From Bacteroidetes bacterium SCGC AAA795-G10 (GTDB lineage Bacteria > Bacteroidota > Bacteroidia > Flavobacteriales > Flavobacteriaceae): 64,000 nucleotides of DNA. The stretch spans positions 634,131 through 698,130 of the forward strand of contig QFDA01000001.1 of the NCBI GenBank assembly GCA_003130815.1, in the 5' to 3' direction. Every line of letters begins with the position of its first letter. Position 1 is the first letter of the stretch. Shown piece by piece: positions 29,979 to 39,464 of the stretch. Under the pieces are notes generated by a model. It was not told the origin of the DNA. It saw only the letters and a list, made by a program, of their open reading frames with translations, and searched no databases. Both the position numbers and the translations under genes were made by a program.

Positions 29979-31376
29979 TTATGAAGCATTCTTATTTAAA
30001 ACCTTTAGTATTTCCTTTTTCCATACCTTGTAACCCTTGCTACTTAAGTGCAGATTATCTTTAAGAAAGTAAGACTTAATTATTTTTTTGTCTTTATTTA
30101 AAAACAATTTAAATATATCTATGTAGGAATTTTGATCACTTTTCATTAATTCCTTTTCAATAAGATCGTTTAACTGCATTATTTGGTCAAACTTATCAAT
30201 TCTGTGATAGCTGGGTTTTATTGAAACTGATATAACTCTAGCATTTGGGAATTGGGATTTTATTTTTTTTAAAAGGTTTTTAAACAAGGAAATAATTTTT
30301 CTATTAGAATATTCTAAAGAAAGATCATTACCTCCAACATAAAGTACAAATACAATTGGATTTAAATTAGAAAAAAGCTTATCAAAATATCTAATACAAT
30401 CTTCAATAAAAGCTCCACCGAATCCGAAATTAAGTACGTTATACGCTTTAAAATCTTCATTTAAATTATTCCAAAGTCTAAATGAAGAACTGCCATAGAA
30501 GGCAACAATGTTTTTTTTTGAAATAAGTTTATCTTTTTTCAAGATCAATTTTTTTATTTCCTGATCATACCCGTCATTAAATTTTCTAAGATCGTTAACC
30601 CAATTTCTATAATTAAAATTTAAATCGATTAAAAAATTATCTAATTTTTTTCTATCATCATAGTTATCTATAACACTTGAAAGACGGAAAGGTTTTTTAA
30701 TTTCACATCTATAGATAGTTTCAGAACTAAGTTTGTCAAAGTTTGTCATCACAAGCGGTACAACAAATGGATCTAATCCTGAACGGATAATCATTTTAAA
30801 TATACCAGCTTTAAAATCAGATGGAGACATTTCAGTAGAAGAAGAAATCCCTTCAGGATTTACTATTAGATTTTCACCTTTTGCCAAGGTATCCTTAGCT
30901 TTCTTATAAAATTCTTTTTTAGCATCATTTATTTTCTCTTTTGAAATATTTTCTGGCAGATAATTTTTGGAATATACTTTTATATAGTCAAATTTATTAT
31001 AGTAAATCGCATGTTCTTTTTCATTGGGTAAACTATGACGTATAATCCTTACGCCTGGTGATTTGTAATAATTATAGGATATCATACTGCTAATAAAATG
31101 ACTATCTAAAGTTATTTGAAAGTCTTTTTTTAGAAAATATTCGTCATTATTTGAGATATGGTTGTAAATAAATACAACACCCGATTTCGTAGGAAGATTT
31201 TCAGTTCCAATTAAGGTATATTTATTTAAGGAAAAAATTTTTTTTAGGGCTCTAGCTGAAAAAACTCTCACCTTTTGATAAGAATTAAAATTACCGGTAA
31301 TAATTTTTTTGTAGTATTCGCTTAAAGCTTTTTTAAAGGTTGTCTCTTTTTTAACCATCAAGTTTAACTTATGCAC
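29979..31376 (-). CDS. Fusion of PlsC-type acyltransferase and SGNH hydrolase
   Basis: 465 residues (ATG at 31358 is an alternative start). Residues about 40-235 are a PlsC-type acyltransferase with the H-x4-D motif at His73/Asp78 (YNHISNND) and the EG motif at Glu175 (VNPEGISSS). Residues about 285-463 are an SGNH/GDSL hydrolase with block I Ser296 or 297 (FYGSSSF), block II Gly (NFGFGGA), block III Asn350 (VGGND) and the Asp440/His443 pair in KDNLHLSS. No transmembrane span is seen. The enzyme might both attach and remove acyl groups on a lipid or glycan. It is divergent from the oxidoreductase at 31445. Confidence 0.8.
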   Translation of the reverse strand: MHKLNLMVKKETTFKKALSEYYKKIITGNFNSYQKVRVFSARALKKIFSLNKYTLIGTENLPTKSGVVFIYNHISNNDEYFLKKDFQITLDSHFISSMISYNYYKSPGVRIIRHSLPNEKEHAIYYNKFDYIKVYSKNYLPENISKEKINDAKKEFYKKAKDTLAKGENLIVNPEGISSSTEMSPSDFKAGIFKMIIRSGLDPFVVPLVMTNFDKLSSETIYRCEIKKPFRLSSVIDNYDDRKKLDNFLIDLNFNYRNWVNDLRKFNDGYDQEIKKLILKKDKLISKKNIVAFYGSSSFRLWNNLNEDFKAYNVLNFGFGGAFIEDCIRYFDKLFSNLNPIVFVLYVGGNDLSLEYSNRKIISLFKNLLKKIKSQFPNARVISVSIKPSYHRIDKFDQIMQLNDLIEKELMKSDQNSYIDIFKLFLNKDKKIIKSYFLKDNLHLSSKGYKVWKKEILKVLNKNAS

Positions 31377-31444
31377 ATTTATTTAAATAGGTTGTACAAA
31401 GAATATGAAAATAAAGTTGACGCAAAAATATCTAATTTTACAAT

Positions 31445-32458
31445 ATGAGAAACTTGAGATTTGGAATAGTTGGTTTGGGGCGCATGGGTAAAATTCATTT
31501 TGACAATATCAATTTAAATATAAAACAAGCAACTATTTTAGGAGTTTCGAATTTGAATCCAGAAAATAAAAAATGGGTAAAAGAACGGTCTGATGCTAAA
31601 ATTTATGATCATTATGATAAAATGGTTAGAGATTCCAAAATTGATGCAATAATTATCTCTTCGCCAACTTCTTTTCACATAGAACATATAAATATTGCTC
31701 TTAAAGCTGGCAAAGCAATTTTTTGTGAAAAACCAGTAGAACTATCATTTAAAAAAGTAAAATTGATAAAAGATTCGATTAAAGATTCAAAGGTTCCATT
31801 TATGGTTGGATTTAATAGGCGTTATGATCAAAGCATGCAAAAAATAAAAAAATCTATTAAAAATGGAACTATCGGGACACCACAAATTATTGGAATTACA
31901 AGTCGCGATCCGGCACCACCTGATATTAATTATTTAAAAACATCTGGCGGTTTATTTTTAGATATGGCGATACATGATTTTGACATGGCATGCTTTTTAA
32001 ATGAAAATCCGGTAGAATCAGTTTATTCCACAGGCAGTGTTTTTGGTGATAAACAGATAGAAAATTTAGGAGATGTTGATACTGCTGTGACGACCTTAAA
32101 TTTTGAAAACGGATCGATTGCAACTATTAACAATAGTAGAAAAGCAGCCTATGGCTATGATCAAAGAGTTGAAGTTTTTGGAGATTTGGGAATGTGTGCA
32201 ACAAACAATCAGTTACCGGATAATCATTTTATTTCAGATAAAAATGGAATCCACACACCAAGACCAATAGGATTTTTTTTTGAACGTTATGCTGATTCTT
32301 ACAGGTCAATTATTAAAGAATTTATCTCTTGCTTAATAGAAAAAAGGGAGATGCCAAACGGAATTAATTCAGGATTAAATTCATTGCATATTTCACTAGC
32401 GGCAAAAAAATCATTTCAAGAAAAAAGAGTTGTTTATTTGAAAGAGGAATTTAACTAA
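31445..32458 (+). CDS. Gfo/Idh/MocA oxidoreductase, inositol 2-dehydrogenase-like
   Basis: 337 residues, cytoplasmic. N-terminal Rossmann fold with GIVGLGRMGKIH, the EKPVE motif at about residue 98-102, and the C-terminal substrate domain with GGLFLDMAIHDFDMACFL, in which the Lys-Asp-His set (K of EKP, D and H of the AIHDFD motif) fits the IolG catalytic triad. IolG-type enzymes oxidise myo-inositol or similar polyols with NAD. No other iol gene is nearby, so the natural substrate is open. The gene is divergent from the acyltransferase fusion with 68 bases between. Confidence 0.85.
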   Translation: MRNLRFGIVGLGRMGKIHFDNINLNIKQATILGVSNLNPENKKWVKERSDAKIYDHYDKMVRDSKIDAIIISSPTSFHIEHINIALKAGKAIFCEKPVELSFKKVKLIKDSIKDSKVPFMVGFNRRYDQSMQKIKKSIKNGTIGTPQIIGITSRDPAPPDINYLKTSGGLFLDMAIHDFDMACFLNENPVESVYSTGSVFGDKQIENLGDVDTAVTTLNFENGSIATINNSRKAAYGYDQRVEVFGDLGMCATNNQLPDNHFISDKNGIHTPRPIGFFFERYADSYRSIIKEFISCLIEKREMPNGINSGLNSLHISLAAKKSFQEKRVVYLKEEFN

Positions 32459-32543
32459 TGGGGACATGCGTATTTTAAATTTGGATCAAATATTTTAAGT
32501 ACGCCATATTAGGTATATTTGATTTTATTTAACATTAAAATTT

Positions 32544-33017
32544 TTGGAAAAATTTATAGTTCCTTTTTTATTTTTTACAATTAATGTTCACTCGCAGTGG
32601 GAGTATACAATTAATAGTTCAAAAAGTATAAGCGAAGCAATTGGACAAATAGAGTTTACATATACAAAGCAGGATACTCTTTCATTAGTTTTATCTAATT
32701 CTAAAAAATTAGGATTAGATCTTTCATTAAAAGGCAATGTTTTTCACGAAGATCAAGAATATTATATTCTATTTGAAATATCCGAAAGAAAATTTAAGCC
32801 TTCTAATTCAACAATTGAAAATGAAAAATATCGAATCTTTGAGATGAAGGATTTAGTTACAAGTGAAAAATATGAACTAGAAGATTTTTTGAAAATTTTA
32901 AAGTCAGGTAAGTCATTAAACCTTACAGTTCGTTTAAAAGATAGGGTAATTCAAGGCTTTAACGATCTAAACAGCAGTTTTTCACCAATTAATAGTGTTA
33001 TAGGTGACAAGTTTTAA
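32544..33017 (+). CDS. Secreted protein of unknown function, TTG start
   Basis: 157 residues from a TTG codon giving a short signal peptide (MEKFIVPFLFFTINVHSQ). The mature domain appears beta-rich with charged helices (SISEAIGQIEFTYTKQDTLS, LGLDLSLKGNVFHEDQEYYI, LKSGKSLNLTVRLKD), possibly an Ig- or lipocalin-like fold. I do not recognise the family. Confidence 0.5.
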   Translation: MEKFIVPFLFFTINVHSQWEYTINSSKSISEAIGQIEFTYTKQDTLSLVLSNSKKLGLDLSLKGNVFHEDQEYYILFEISERKFKPSNSTIENEKYRIFEMKDLVTSEKYELEDFLKILKSGKSLNLTVRLKDRVIQGFNDLNSSFSPINSVIGDKF

Positions 33018-33030
33018 TCCGTTGTTTTAG

Positions 33031-33228
33031 TTAATCATATTGATAACGATCTCCTTTTTTATCTAAATATTGTTTTTTATCAGTATAATAGGTAGTACCA
33101 GTTTTTTTATCGAACACTACATTATTTTCAATATGTTCGAAACGCTCCGTCTGACTAGACCCCAAGATTGCAAACCCAATAATTAAAGAAGAAATCAGAA
33201 TAGAAATAGGAATTATATAATCTTTCAT
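33031..33228 (-). CDS. Small single-pass membrane protein
   Basis: 65 residues with one N-terminal membrane segment (YIIPISILISSLIIGFAIL) and a polar tail ending in TTYYTDKKQYLDKKGDRYQYD, which is Tyr/Lys/Asp rich. Lies 29 bases from the GH16 gene in the same direction. Function unknown. Confidence 0.5.
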   Translation of the reverse strand: MKDYIIPISILISSLIIGFAILGSSQTERFEHIENNVVFDKKTGTTYYTDKKQYLDKKGDRYQYD

Positions 33229-33257
33229 TTAGAATTTTTTATAAATAGGAGTTTAAT

Positions 33258-34787
33258 TTACTTATAAAATCTAACAAAATCTATTTCCATTGAGTCTTGA
33301 ATAAAATCTCCTGGGATATCTCCGCCTAATGTGCCTCCCATGGCAACATTCAAAATTAAGTAATGAGGATTATCAAAGGGGACAGAGGCATTGTTGATTA
33401 ATTCACAGATGAGTAAATTATCAACATAAATTCTGAGAATTCCAGTAGTCCACTCTAATGAGTATAGGTGAAATTCGTTAGTCACATCTGTGATACCTAA
33501 TGAATTGATATCTTTTGTTAAGCCGTAAGAGGCTTGCTGGCTTGAATTGTCGGCCCAATGGAAGGTGCCATAAAGTATTTGTTTATTAGAGCCGTTTTGT
33601 TCCATAATATCTATTTCGCCGCATTCAGGCCAACCTACGTTACCATCTTGGTTTCCATGATAATTTCCAATTTCACCCACATTTGTCCCTAGAGTCCATA
33701 TAGCTGGCCAAGTACCTACAGATTTAGGAAGTTTTGCTCTTACATCTATTCGACCATATTGAAAATCAAACTTTGAATTTAGTCTAGCTGATGTGTAAGA
33801 TTTTGTTATCCCTTCATAATCGTATATTTCATTTTTTGCTACGATTTTTAATGTCCCATTTGAAACATAAGAATTTTCTCTTCTATTTGTGTAATGCTGT
33901 TTTTCATTGTTAGCCCATCCACCCTCTAAAATAGGGATTACTTGATAGTGCCATTTATCTTCTAAAGGTGCGCCCTCATAGTTGAATTCATCATTCCATA
34001 CTAATTGGTAACCTGAATATCTAGTCACTTGTTCACTTGAGTCTATATTTAATTGGTCAACAATAATTTGAATAGGATTCGAAAATTGAATATTATCCAT
34101 AAAGTAATTTACTTCTGACTGATTTGAAATATCATAACCTAGGATGAAAGTGATAGTATTGTAGATGTTGTTTCTTCCATCAAATTCTGGAATATTAAAA
34201 ATTAGTGTTTCCCAACCAGTTGTTGTAGTTATTGCGAAAAGATCACCCGTAGTTTTTTTTCCTGGAGTTCCATTTGGTAAACCGTCTTCTAATTTTAAAA
34301 GAACTTTATGTCCCGGTTTAGGAGAGTAAAATAAAATTGAAATAGCCTCTTTTCCTTCGGGGAAATTAATTTTTTCTTCTAAAACGAAATAAAAACCAGC
34401 CCATGATTGAATTCCTGAGGGTTCTTTAATTTTGATAACTTTTGTTGAATTATTGATGTTATCAATATTAGGATTTTCGTCATATTCTAAAGACAAATTG
34501 GTTGAACTTATTCCTCCAAACCTCCCCCAGTTCCCTGAACTTCTGTTATCAGGCTGAATATTTTGTTCTGAGAAATTTACTAAGTTATCTTCAAAATTTA
34601 TTATTCCGTCATTTAGGTTGAAACTTAAAATTTCTGGTGTGGTTGTAGCTGAATCTATATTGTTTTCACTTTGAGGTATGGTATTGCTTGCACTATTAGA
34701 TTCAGTTTCGTCGTTTTCACTACAAGAGAAAAGTTGTAAAAAACAAATAAATAATATGGTTTGCAGAGGTGAACTAGTTTTTTTCAA
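33258..34787 (-). CDS. GH16 endo-beta-glucanase/laminarinase lipoprotein with CBM-like module
   Basis: 509 residues from a TTG at 34787, lipobox FSC at Cys22. Residues about 60-240 form a CBM4/9-like beta-sandwich, an assignment from layout only. Residues 258-509 are a GH16 domain with the catalytic motif E-I-D-I-M-E at 391-396 (nucleophile Glu391, acid/base Glu396) preceded by GTWPAIWTLG. The motif with the extra Met between the Asp and second Glu is that of laminarinase-type GH16, so beta-1,3-glucan (algal laminarin) is the likely substrate. It is surface or periplasm located. Confidence 0.9.
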   Translation of the reverse strand: MKKTSSPLQTILFICFLQLFSCSENDETESNSASNTIPQSENNIDSATTTPEILSFNLNDGIINFEDNLVNFSEQNIQPDNRSSGNWGRFGGISSTNLSLEYDENPNIDNINNSTKVIKIKEPSGIQSWAGFYFVLEEKINFPEGKEAISILFYSPKPGHKVLLKLEDGLPNGTPGKKTTGDLFAITTTTGWETLIFNIPEFDGRNNIYNTITFILGYDISNQSEVNYFMDNIQFSNPIQIIVDQLNIDSSEQVTRYSGYQLVWNDEFNYEGAPLEDKWHYQVIPILEGGWANNEKQHYTNRRENSYVSNGTLKIVAKNEIYDYEGITKSYTSARLNSKFDFQYGRIDVRAKLPKSVGTWPAIWTLGTNVGEIGNYHGNQDGNVGWPECGEIDIMEQNGSNKQILYGTFHWADNSSQQASYGLTKDINSLGITDVTNEFHLYSLEWTTGILRIYVDNLLICELINNASVPFDNPHYLILNVAMGGTLGGDIPGDFIQDSMEIDFVRFYK

Positions 34788-34865
34788 TTAAAAGAGTGTT
34801 TTTTGTAAACTTCAGTATTTTAAATCATAAGATCAAAATTTATTAAAAAAATTTTTAGATGGTAT

Positions 34866-35666
34866 TTAATTTTGTTTTTTACTATAAGTAGATCTAAATG
34901 AATAATTAATTCCAATATTCCAATCAAAGGGTTTAGCATCAATGGAAGTGCTAATACTTTGGTTTAATGTTGAGGAAATATAAAAGGGAATTTTTTTGTG
35001 TTTCAGTGCAAATGTATTTGCAAAATAAAAGCCACTATTATTATCAATTTGAAGAAAATATATTTCTGGATTGAAATTTATATATATACTATCAGTCAAT
35101 GATAGATTATTCACTCCTGTCCTTATTGTTATAAAATTTGCTTGATCACTTTGATCTCTTTTTTCGAGACCATGACCGTTAATATAGAATAAAGTAAAAT
35201 TTATTTTTTTAGAGACCTTATAGTTAAGTAAAGAATTTAAAATGAAAAACCTTTGCGGCGTTAAAATATCCACTGATTCAGAATTCCTGGTATAATTTAA
35301 TTTAGTAAAAGCATAAACGAAACTTGTCCCTACACGAAGCAAAAGGCGATTCTTTTTTAATAGCTTGTAGTTCCATCCAAATAATAAAGACCAAGGTCTC
35401 AGTCCGTCAAGATCAAATCTAAGCTGAGGATCAAAACTAAAACGCTTACCTGTAACAGACAGATTTACTGTTGCTGCTGGTTTTCCGAGTGAAAATAGTG
35501 GAATAAAGGAAAAACCATTATTAGTTAAATTTATATTCCCTGAAAATTCTAAATGTTTTTTAATTTCATCATTCTGGGCATTTAATTTTAGCCCAAATAG
35601 ATATATAAAACTAAAAGTGAAAATGGTAAATCTTAAAAAGATAGAATTGGTGATTTTAAATTTAAT
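34866..35666 (-). CDS. Outer-membrane beta-barrel-like protein, copy 2, non-standard start
   Basis: The frame is open over 266 residues back to an in-frame stop at 35673-35675, yet no ATG, GTG or TTG lies before the signal peptide. The first usable codon is an ATT at 35666 followed by a clear signal (KFKITNSIFLRFTIF ... LKLNAQ). A later TTG at 35342 would remove the signal and first strands. The protein is homologous to the barrel at 25139 over its whole length (NNG, PLFS, LDG-x-RPW, FDWNIGINYSF). It may be a real ATT-started gene or one that lost its ATG. It lies downstream of nothing and just upstream of the GH16 gene. Confidence 0.6.
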   Translation of the reverse strand: MKFKITNSIFLRFTIFTFSFIYLFGLKLNAQNDEIKKHLEFSGNINLTNNGFSFIPLFSLGKPAATVNLSVTGKRFSFDPQLRFDLDGLRPWSLLFGWNYKLLKKNRLLLRVGTSFVYAFTKLNYTRNSESVDILTPQRFFILNSLLNYKVSKKINFTLFYINGHGLEKRDQSDQANFITIRTGVNNLSLTDSIYINFNPEIYFLQIDNNSGFYFANTFALKHKKIPFYISSTLNQSISTSIDAKPFDWNIGINYSFRSTYSKKQN

Positions 35667-35793
35667 TTTAGGTTATTAGTTAGTCATTAAAAATTGACAA
35701 ACTTTTTAATTATTTAAAAAAACTATTCAATAAAATTACAATATCATAATGTATTTTATTATATATCTTTAAATAAACCTTAATTATTTTTTG

Positions 35794-35886
35794 ATGGATT
35801 GGTACATGAAAAATAGGTGGTGGATTTGGACAATCACTGGAATTTATCTTGCCTATAGAATTATAGTAGGCATTTATTACGGTTAA
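35794..35886 (+). CDS. Small Trp-rich membrane peptide
   Basis: A 30-residue ORF (MDWYMKNRWWIWTITGIYLA, then YRIIVGIYYG) with a single hydrophobic segment and four tryptophans. Sits 53 bases before the GH3 gene in the same direction. Plausible small membrane protein; expression unproven. Confidence 0.4.
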   Translation: MDWYMKNRWWIWTITGIYLAYRIIVGIYYG

Positions 35887-35939
35887 AGTTTTTTAAATAA
35901 AAAACCAACTTTTGTAATAAAAATCTAAATTTTCATTTT

Positions 35940-37886
35940 ATGAAAAGAATTGTAAAACCTTTTTTATTGACAATATCAACAATTTTTCTTTTGTTGATAA
36001 TCATCTATATATTTTTCACAATTAAGTGGAAGCTTGATTCCACAAAGAACTTTGATCTTTTAGGAGATAAAGCCCCAATTATTAATGTTGGTGAAAATTC
36101 TTTAAGAGATTTAAATAAAAACGGAAGGCTTGACCCATACGAGAATCCTAATAACACAATTGAAGAAAGAGTTGAGGATTTAGTGAATCAAATGACAATT
36201 GAAGAGAAAGCAGGATCCCTATTTATTAATATGATAGGAGTAAATGCAGATGGAAGTCTGATGGAGGTTCCAAACATATTAAATCCCTTTAGCTTTTTGA
36301 TGGGATCGTCATCTGAAAAATTGATTGTAAAAAAAATGAACCATTTTAATATCAGAGCATCTCATTCTAAAGAGAATATGTTAAAATGGCACAATAAGAT
36401 TCAAGAAATAGGCGAAAGATCTAGATTAGGGATTCCCATCACAATAGCGTCTGATCCTAGACATGGTGTACCAAATACTTTTGGAGCTTCAATATTTACC
36501 CCATATTTCTCCAAATGGCCTTCTGCTTTAGGATTAGGTGCAACTCAAGACAGTTTATTAGTTTATGAGCACGCTAAAATTGTTAAAGAAGAGTATAAAG
36601 CCATAGGAATTAGAGTTGCTTTAGGTCCTATGGCAGATATTTCAACTGAACCTAGATGGGTAAGAGTAGATGGTACTTTTGGAGAAGATGTTTTAAATAA
36701 CTCCAAACTTACTGCAGCATATGTGAAAGGAATACAAGGAGACTCGATAGGGATTAATTCTGTAGCTTCAATGGTAAAGCATTTTCCAGGCGCAGGAACA
36801 CCTTTAGACGGAAACGATACTCATTTTCCTCCAGGAATTCAAATCTATCCCGGAGGTGAATTTGATAAACACTTAAAACCTTTTGAGGCGGCATTTAATG
36901 CCGGAGTTTCCTCAGTTATGCCATATTACAGCATACCAAAAGGAATAACATCTGAGGATGTAGGAGGTGGTTACAATAAAGACATTATAACGGGACTACT
37001 AAGAGAAAAATATAATTTCCAGGGTATAATTTGTACAGATTGGGCTACTATTACAGATTTAAAACCGCTAGGGATCATTTTCAAGCCCGCATCAGCTCAC
37101 GGAGTAGAGCATTTAAACACTGATCAAAGATTAAAAAAACTATTTAATGCAGGTATTGATATGATTGGTGGAGAATCCTTATCAAATGAATTAAGTGAAC
37201 TTATAAAAAAAGGTGAAATAAGTTTAACCAGAATCAATAAATCTGTTAAAAGAATAATGAGGCAAAAGTTTCAATTAGGATTATTTGACAACCCATATCT
37301 TGATTTGAAAGTTTTAAATGTTTTCAATAATCAGGAAAATCTAAATAAAGGAATTGAAGCACAAAAAAAATCACTTGTTCTTTTAAAAAATAACCAAAAA
37401 TTATTACCATTAAAAAAAGAGGCTAAAGTTTATTTTCATGGATTTGATTTTTATCCAAATAGTTTATTTCAATCATATCGTTTGGAGAACGCGGATATAA
37501 TTATTGCAAAAGTAAAATCTCCAAATTACGGTAAAGATTCAGAATATTTAATGGAAAAAATGATTGGAGGTGGAGATCTTGATTTTTTAGAAAGTGATGT
37601 TAATCAAATGATTAAATTATTTAAATCCAAACCTACCGTAATAGTTTTAAATTTAAAAAGGCCAGCAATTATAAGTAAAATTGAACCGTACTCAGAAGCT
37701 ATAATTGCAGATTTTGATGTTGACGAAAAAATCATTCTTGAGCTGATTTACGGGGAATTCTTACCTACAGGGAAATTACCCATCCAACTACCTTCATCAA
37801 TGAAAAGTGTTTTAGAGCAAGATGAAGATGTACCATTTGATCTTAAAAATCCTCTTTATGATTATGGCCACGGTCTAAGTTTTTGA
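35940..37886 (+). CDS. GH3 beta-glucosidase-like enzyme
   Basis: 648 residues with an N-terminal membrane segment (about 8-29), so it is exported and probably anchored. The (beta/alpha)8 domain runs from about 60 to 440: NQMTIEEKAGSLF, ASDPRHGVPNTFGAS, ALGPMADISTEPRW, MVKHFPGAG with the Lys-His pair, and CTDWAT with the nucleophile Asp367. A C-terminal alpha/beta sandwich follows from about 465, and the GKLPIQLP motif near residue 610 is typical. No fibronectin-III domain follows. It fits completion of beta-glucan breakdown begun by the GH16 enzyme on the opposite strand. Confidence 0.9.
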   Translation: MKRIVKPFLLTISTIFLLLIIIYIFFTIKWKLDSTKNFDLLGDKAPIINVGENSLRDLNKNGRLDPYENPNNTIEERVEDLVNQMTIEEKAGSLFINMIGVNADGSLMEVPNILNPFSFLMGSSSEKLIVKKMNHFNIRASHSKENMLKWHNKIQEIGERSRLGIPITIASDPRHGVPNTFGASIFTPYFSKWPSALGLGATQDSLLVYEHAKIVKEEYKAIGIRVALGPMADISTEPRWVRVDGTFGEDVLNNSKLTAAYVKGIQGDSIGINSVASMVKHFPGAGTPLDGNDTHFPPGIQIYPGGEFDKHLKPFEAAFNAGVSSVMPYYSIPKGITSEDVGGGYNKDIITGLLREKYNFQGIICTDWATITDLKPLGIIFKPASAHGVEHLNTDQRLKKLFNAGIDMIGGESLSNELSELIKKGEISLTRINKSVKRIMRQKFQLGLFDNPYLDLKVLNVFNNQENLNKGIEAQKKSLVLLKNNQKLLPLKKEAKVYFHGFDFYPNSLFQSYRLENADIIIAKVKSPNYGKDSEYLMEKMIGGGDLDFLESDVNQMIKLFKSKPTVIVLNLKRPAIISKIEPYSEAIIADFDVDEKIILELIYGEFLPTGKLPIQLPSSMKSVLEQDEDVPFDLKNPLYDYGHGLSF

Positions 37887-37953
37887 AATTTTAACCACTT
37901 TATAATTAATATTTTAATTTATATCAACGAAATGATAAAAACATTGAACTCAA

Positions 37954-39081
37954 ATGATTAGTTACTGGGAAAAAACACAATTGTTGCATTATGATTTAGT
38001 TGTACTTGGAGGAGGAATCACTGGTATTTTTTGTGCTCTTCACTTTAGAAAAAATAATCCTACTGCATCAATTGCAATTCTTGAACGTGGATTATTTTCG
38101 TCCGGGGCAAGTACCAAGAACGCAGGCTTTGCATGTTTTGGATCTCTTTCTGAATTAATTGAGGATGAAAGTGAGCTTGGAGAAGAAAAATTATTATCAA
38201 TTATTAAAATGCGTTTGGACGGTCTTTCCATGTTAAGGGAAACTGTTGGAGACCATAAAATGGATTTAAAATGGGATGGAGGCTACGAACTTTTTTTTGA
38301 TAAAAATTCAAAAAAACTAAATCAGATAGATCATATAAATTCAATACTAAAGCCCTTTTTTTCAAAAGATGTTTTTATTATTAATAATAAGAAAATTAAA
38401 AAATTCGGATTTAACACAGATATGGTAAATCATTTAGTTCAAAATTCTTTTGAAGGACAACTAAATACTGGTAAATTAATGAGAGTTCTGAGAACAAAAT
38501 TAAATAAGAAAGACATCACCTTTTTTTCAAATACAGAATTGACAGATTTTGAGTCTAAATCAAATAAAAATCAGCTATTAATAAGTTTAAAAAATCAAAA
38601 ATTTAATCTTACTTGTAATAAACTAGCAATTTGCAACAATGCATTTGCAACTCAAATTTTACCAAAATTTAATGTTGTACCAGGTAGAGGATTAATAATT
38701 TTAACAAAGCCATTTTCAAAACTCAATATAAAAGGTTCATTTCATTACGATCGGGGCTTTTATTATTTCAGAAATATTGAAAACAGAATATTATTTGGTG
38801 GAGGGCGAAACTTAGATTTTAAAAAAGAGAAAACAATCGAATTTGGTATAAATAAAAAAATAAAAAACAAGCTAATTACTGACCTAGAAAAATTTATTAT
38901 TCCTAAACATAAAATTGAGATTGATATGGAATGGTCTGGTATAATGGCCTTTGGGAAAAGTAAAATTCCAATTATAAAAAAAGAGTCAAATTCTGTTGCT
39001 GTAGGTATTAAGTCTTCAGGAATGGGTGTTGCCATAGGAAGTTATGTAGGCAAAAGCGTAGCAGATATTTTATTGGATTAA
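37954..39081 (+). CDS. FAD-dependent oxidoreductase (DAO/DadA-like)
   Basis: 375 residues. N-terminal FAD motif GGGITGIFCALHF followed by the acidic residue of ILERG, and the DAO-family segment SSGASTKNAGFACFGS. The C-terminal part has GRGLIILTKPF, YYFRNIENRILFGGG and the closing SSGMGVAIGSYVGKSVAD. These proteins oxidise amines or amino acids. The DAO fold is clear; the substrate is not. It begins 67 bases after GH3, without an obvious functional link. Confidence 0.85.
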   Translation: MISYWEKTQLLHYDLVVLGGGITGIFCALHFRKNNPTASIAILERGLFSSGASTKNAGFACFGSLSELIEDESELGEEKLLSIIKMRLDGLSMLRETVGDHKMDLKWDGGYELFFDKNSKKLNQIDHINSILKPFFSKDVFIINNKKIKKFGFNTDMVNHLVQNSFEGQLNTGKLMRVLRTKLNKKDITFFSNTELTDFESKSNKNQLLISLKNQKFNLTCNKLAICNNAFATQILPKFNVVPGRGLIILTKPFSKLNIKGSFHYDRGFYYFRNIENRILFGGGRNLDFKKEKTIEFGINKKIKNKLITDLEKFIIPKHKIEIDMEWSGIMAFGKSKIPIIKKESNSVAVGIKSSGMGVAIGSYVGKSVADILLD

Positions 39082-39137
39082 AAAAGTTTAATTACTAATC
39101 TAATTAACTATGTTTTTAAACTTACGTACATTTAAGC

Positions 39138-39464
39138 ATGAAAAAAATATTATTTTACTTTTCATTTTCTTATTTAAAGCCAAATTACTACTGGCCTATT
39201 AGGGTTACTTTAATTTTGTATTTAATAACAATTTGTTCGGGATTAATCTATGACCTCAATACTAAAAAAGTAGAGTATTATTCAAGCACAGATGAATATT
39301 TAAATATTCTTTTTTCAGATTCACTATTTTACTATATATATATTCTGCCATTTTTTGGAGTTTATTTTGTATCAGTTTTATTAGAGTTTTTTATCAGTAT
39401 CAAAAACGATAATAAAGGGACCAAAAAAAAAACCGCCTCTAAAAAGAGGCGGCTAAACAAATGA
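39138..39464 (+). CDS. Small membrane protein with a lysine-rich tail
   Basis: 108 residues, two hydrophobic segments (about 22-38 and 60-82) and a very basic tail GTKKKTASKKRRLNK. The bases that encode this tail form a perfect minus-strand intrinsic terminator (see next feature), so the tail may be a by-product of overlap with a non-coding element rather than a selected sequence. Function unknown. Confidence 0.5.
   Translation: MKKILFYFSFSYLKPNYYWPIRVTLILYLITICSGLIYDLNTKKVEYYSSTDEYLNILFSDSLFYYIYILPFFGVYFVSVLLEFFISIKNDNKGTKKKTASKKRRLNK
39423..39453 (-). terminator. Strong minus-strand terminator inside the 3' end of a coding frame
   Basis: On the minus strand GCCGCCTC-TTTTT-AGAGGCGG is followed by ten Ts. 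No minus-strand gene lies upstream, so it implies either a short minus transcript from about 39.5-39.8 kb or use for blocking read-through. Confidence 0.75.

Noticed and set aside
31445-32458. Inositol catabolism operon
   Set aside because: Only an IolG-like gene is present, with no iolB, C, D or E partner.
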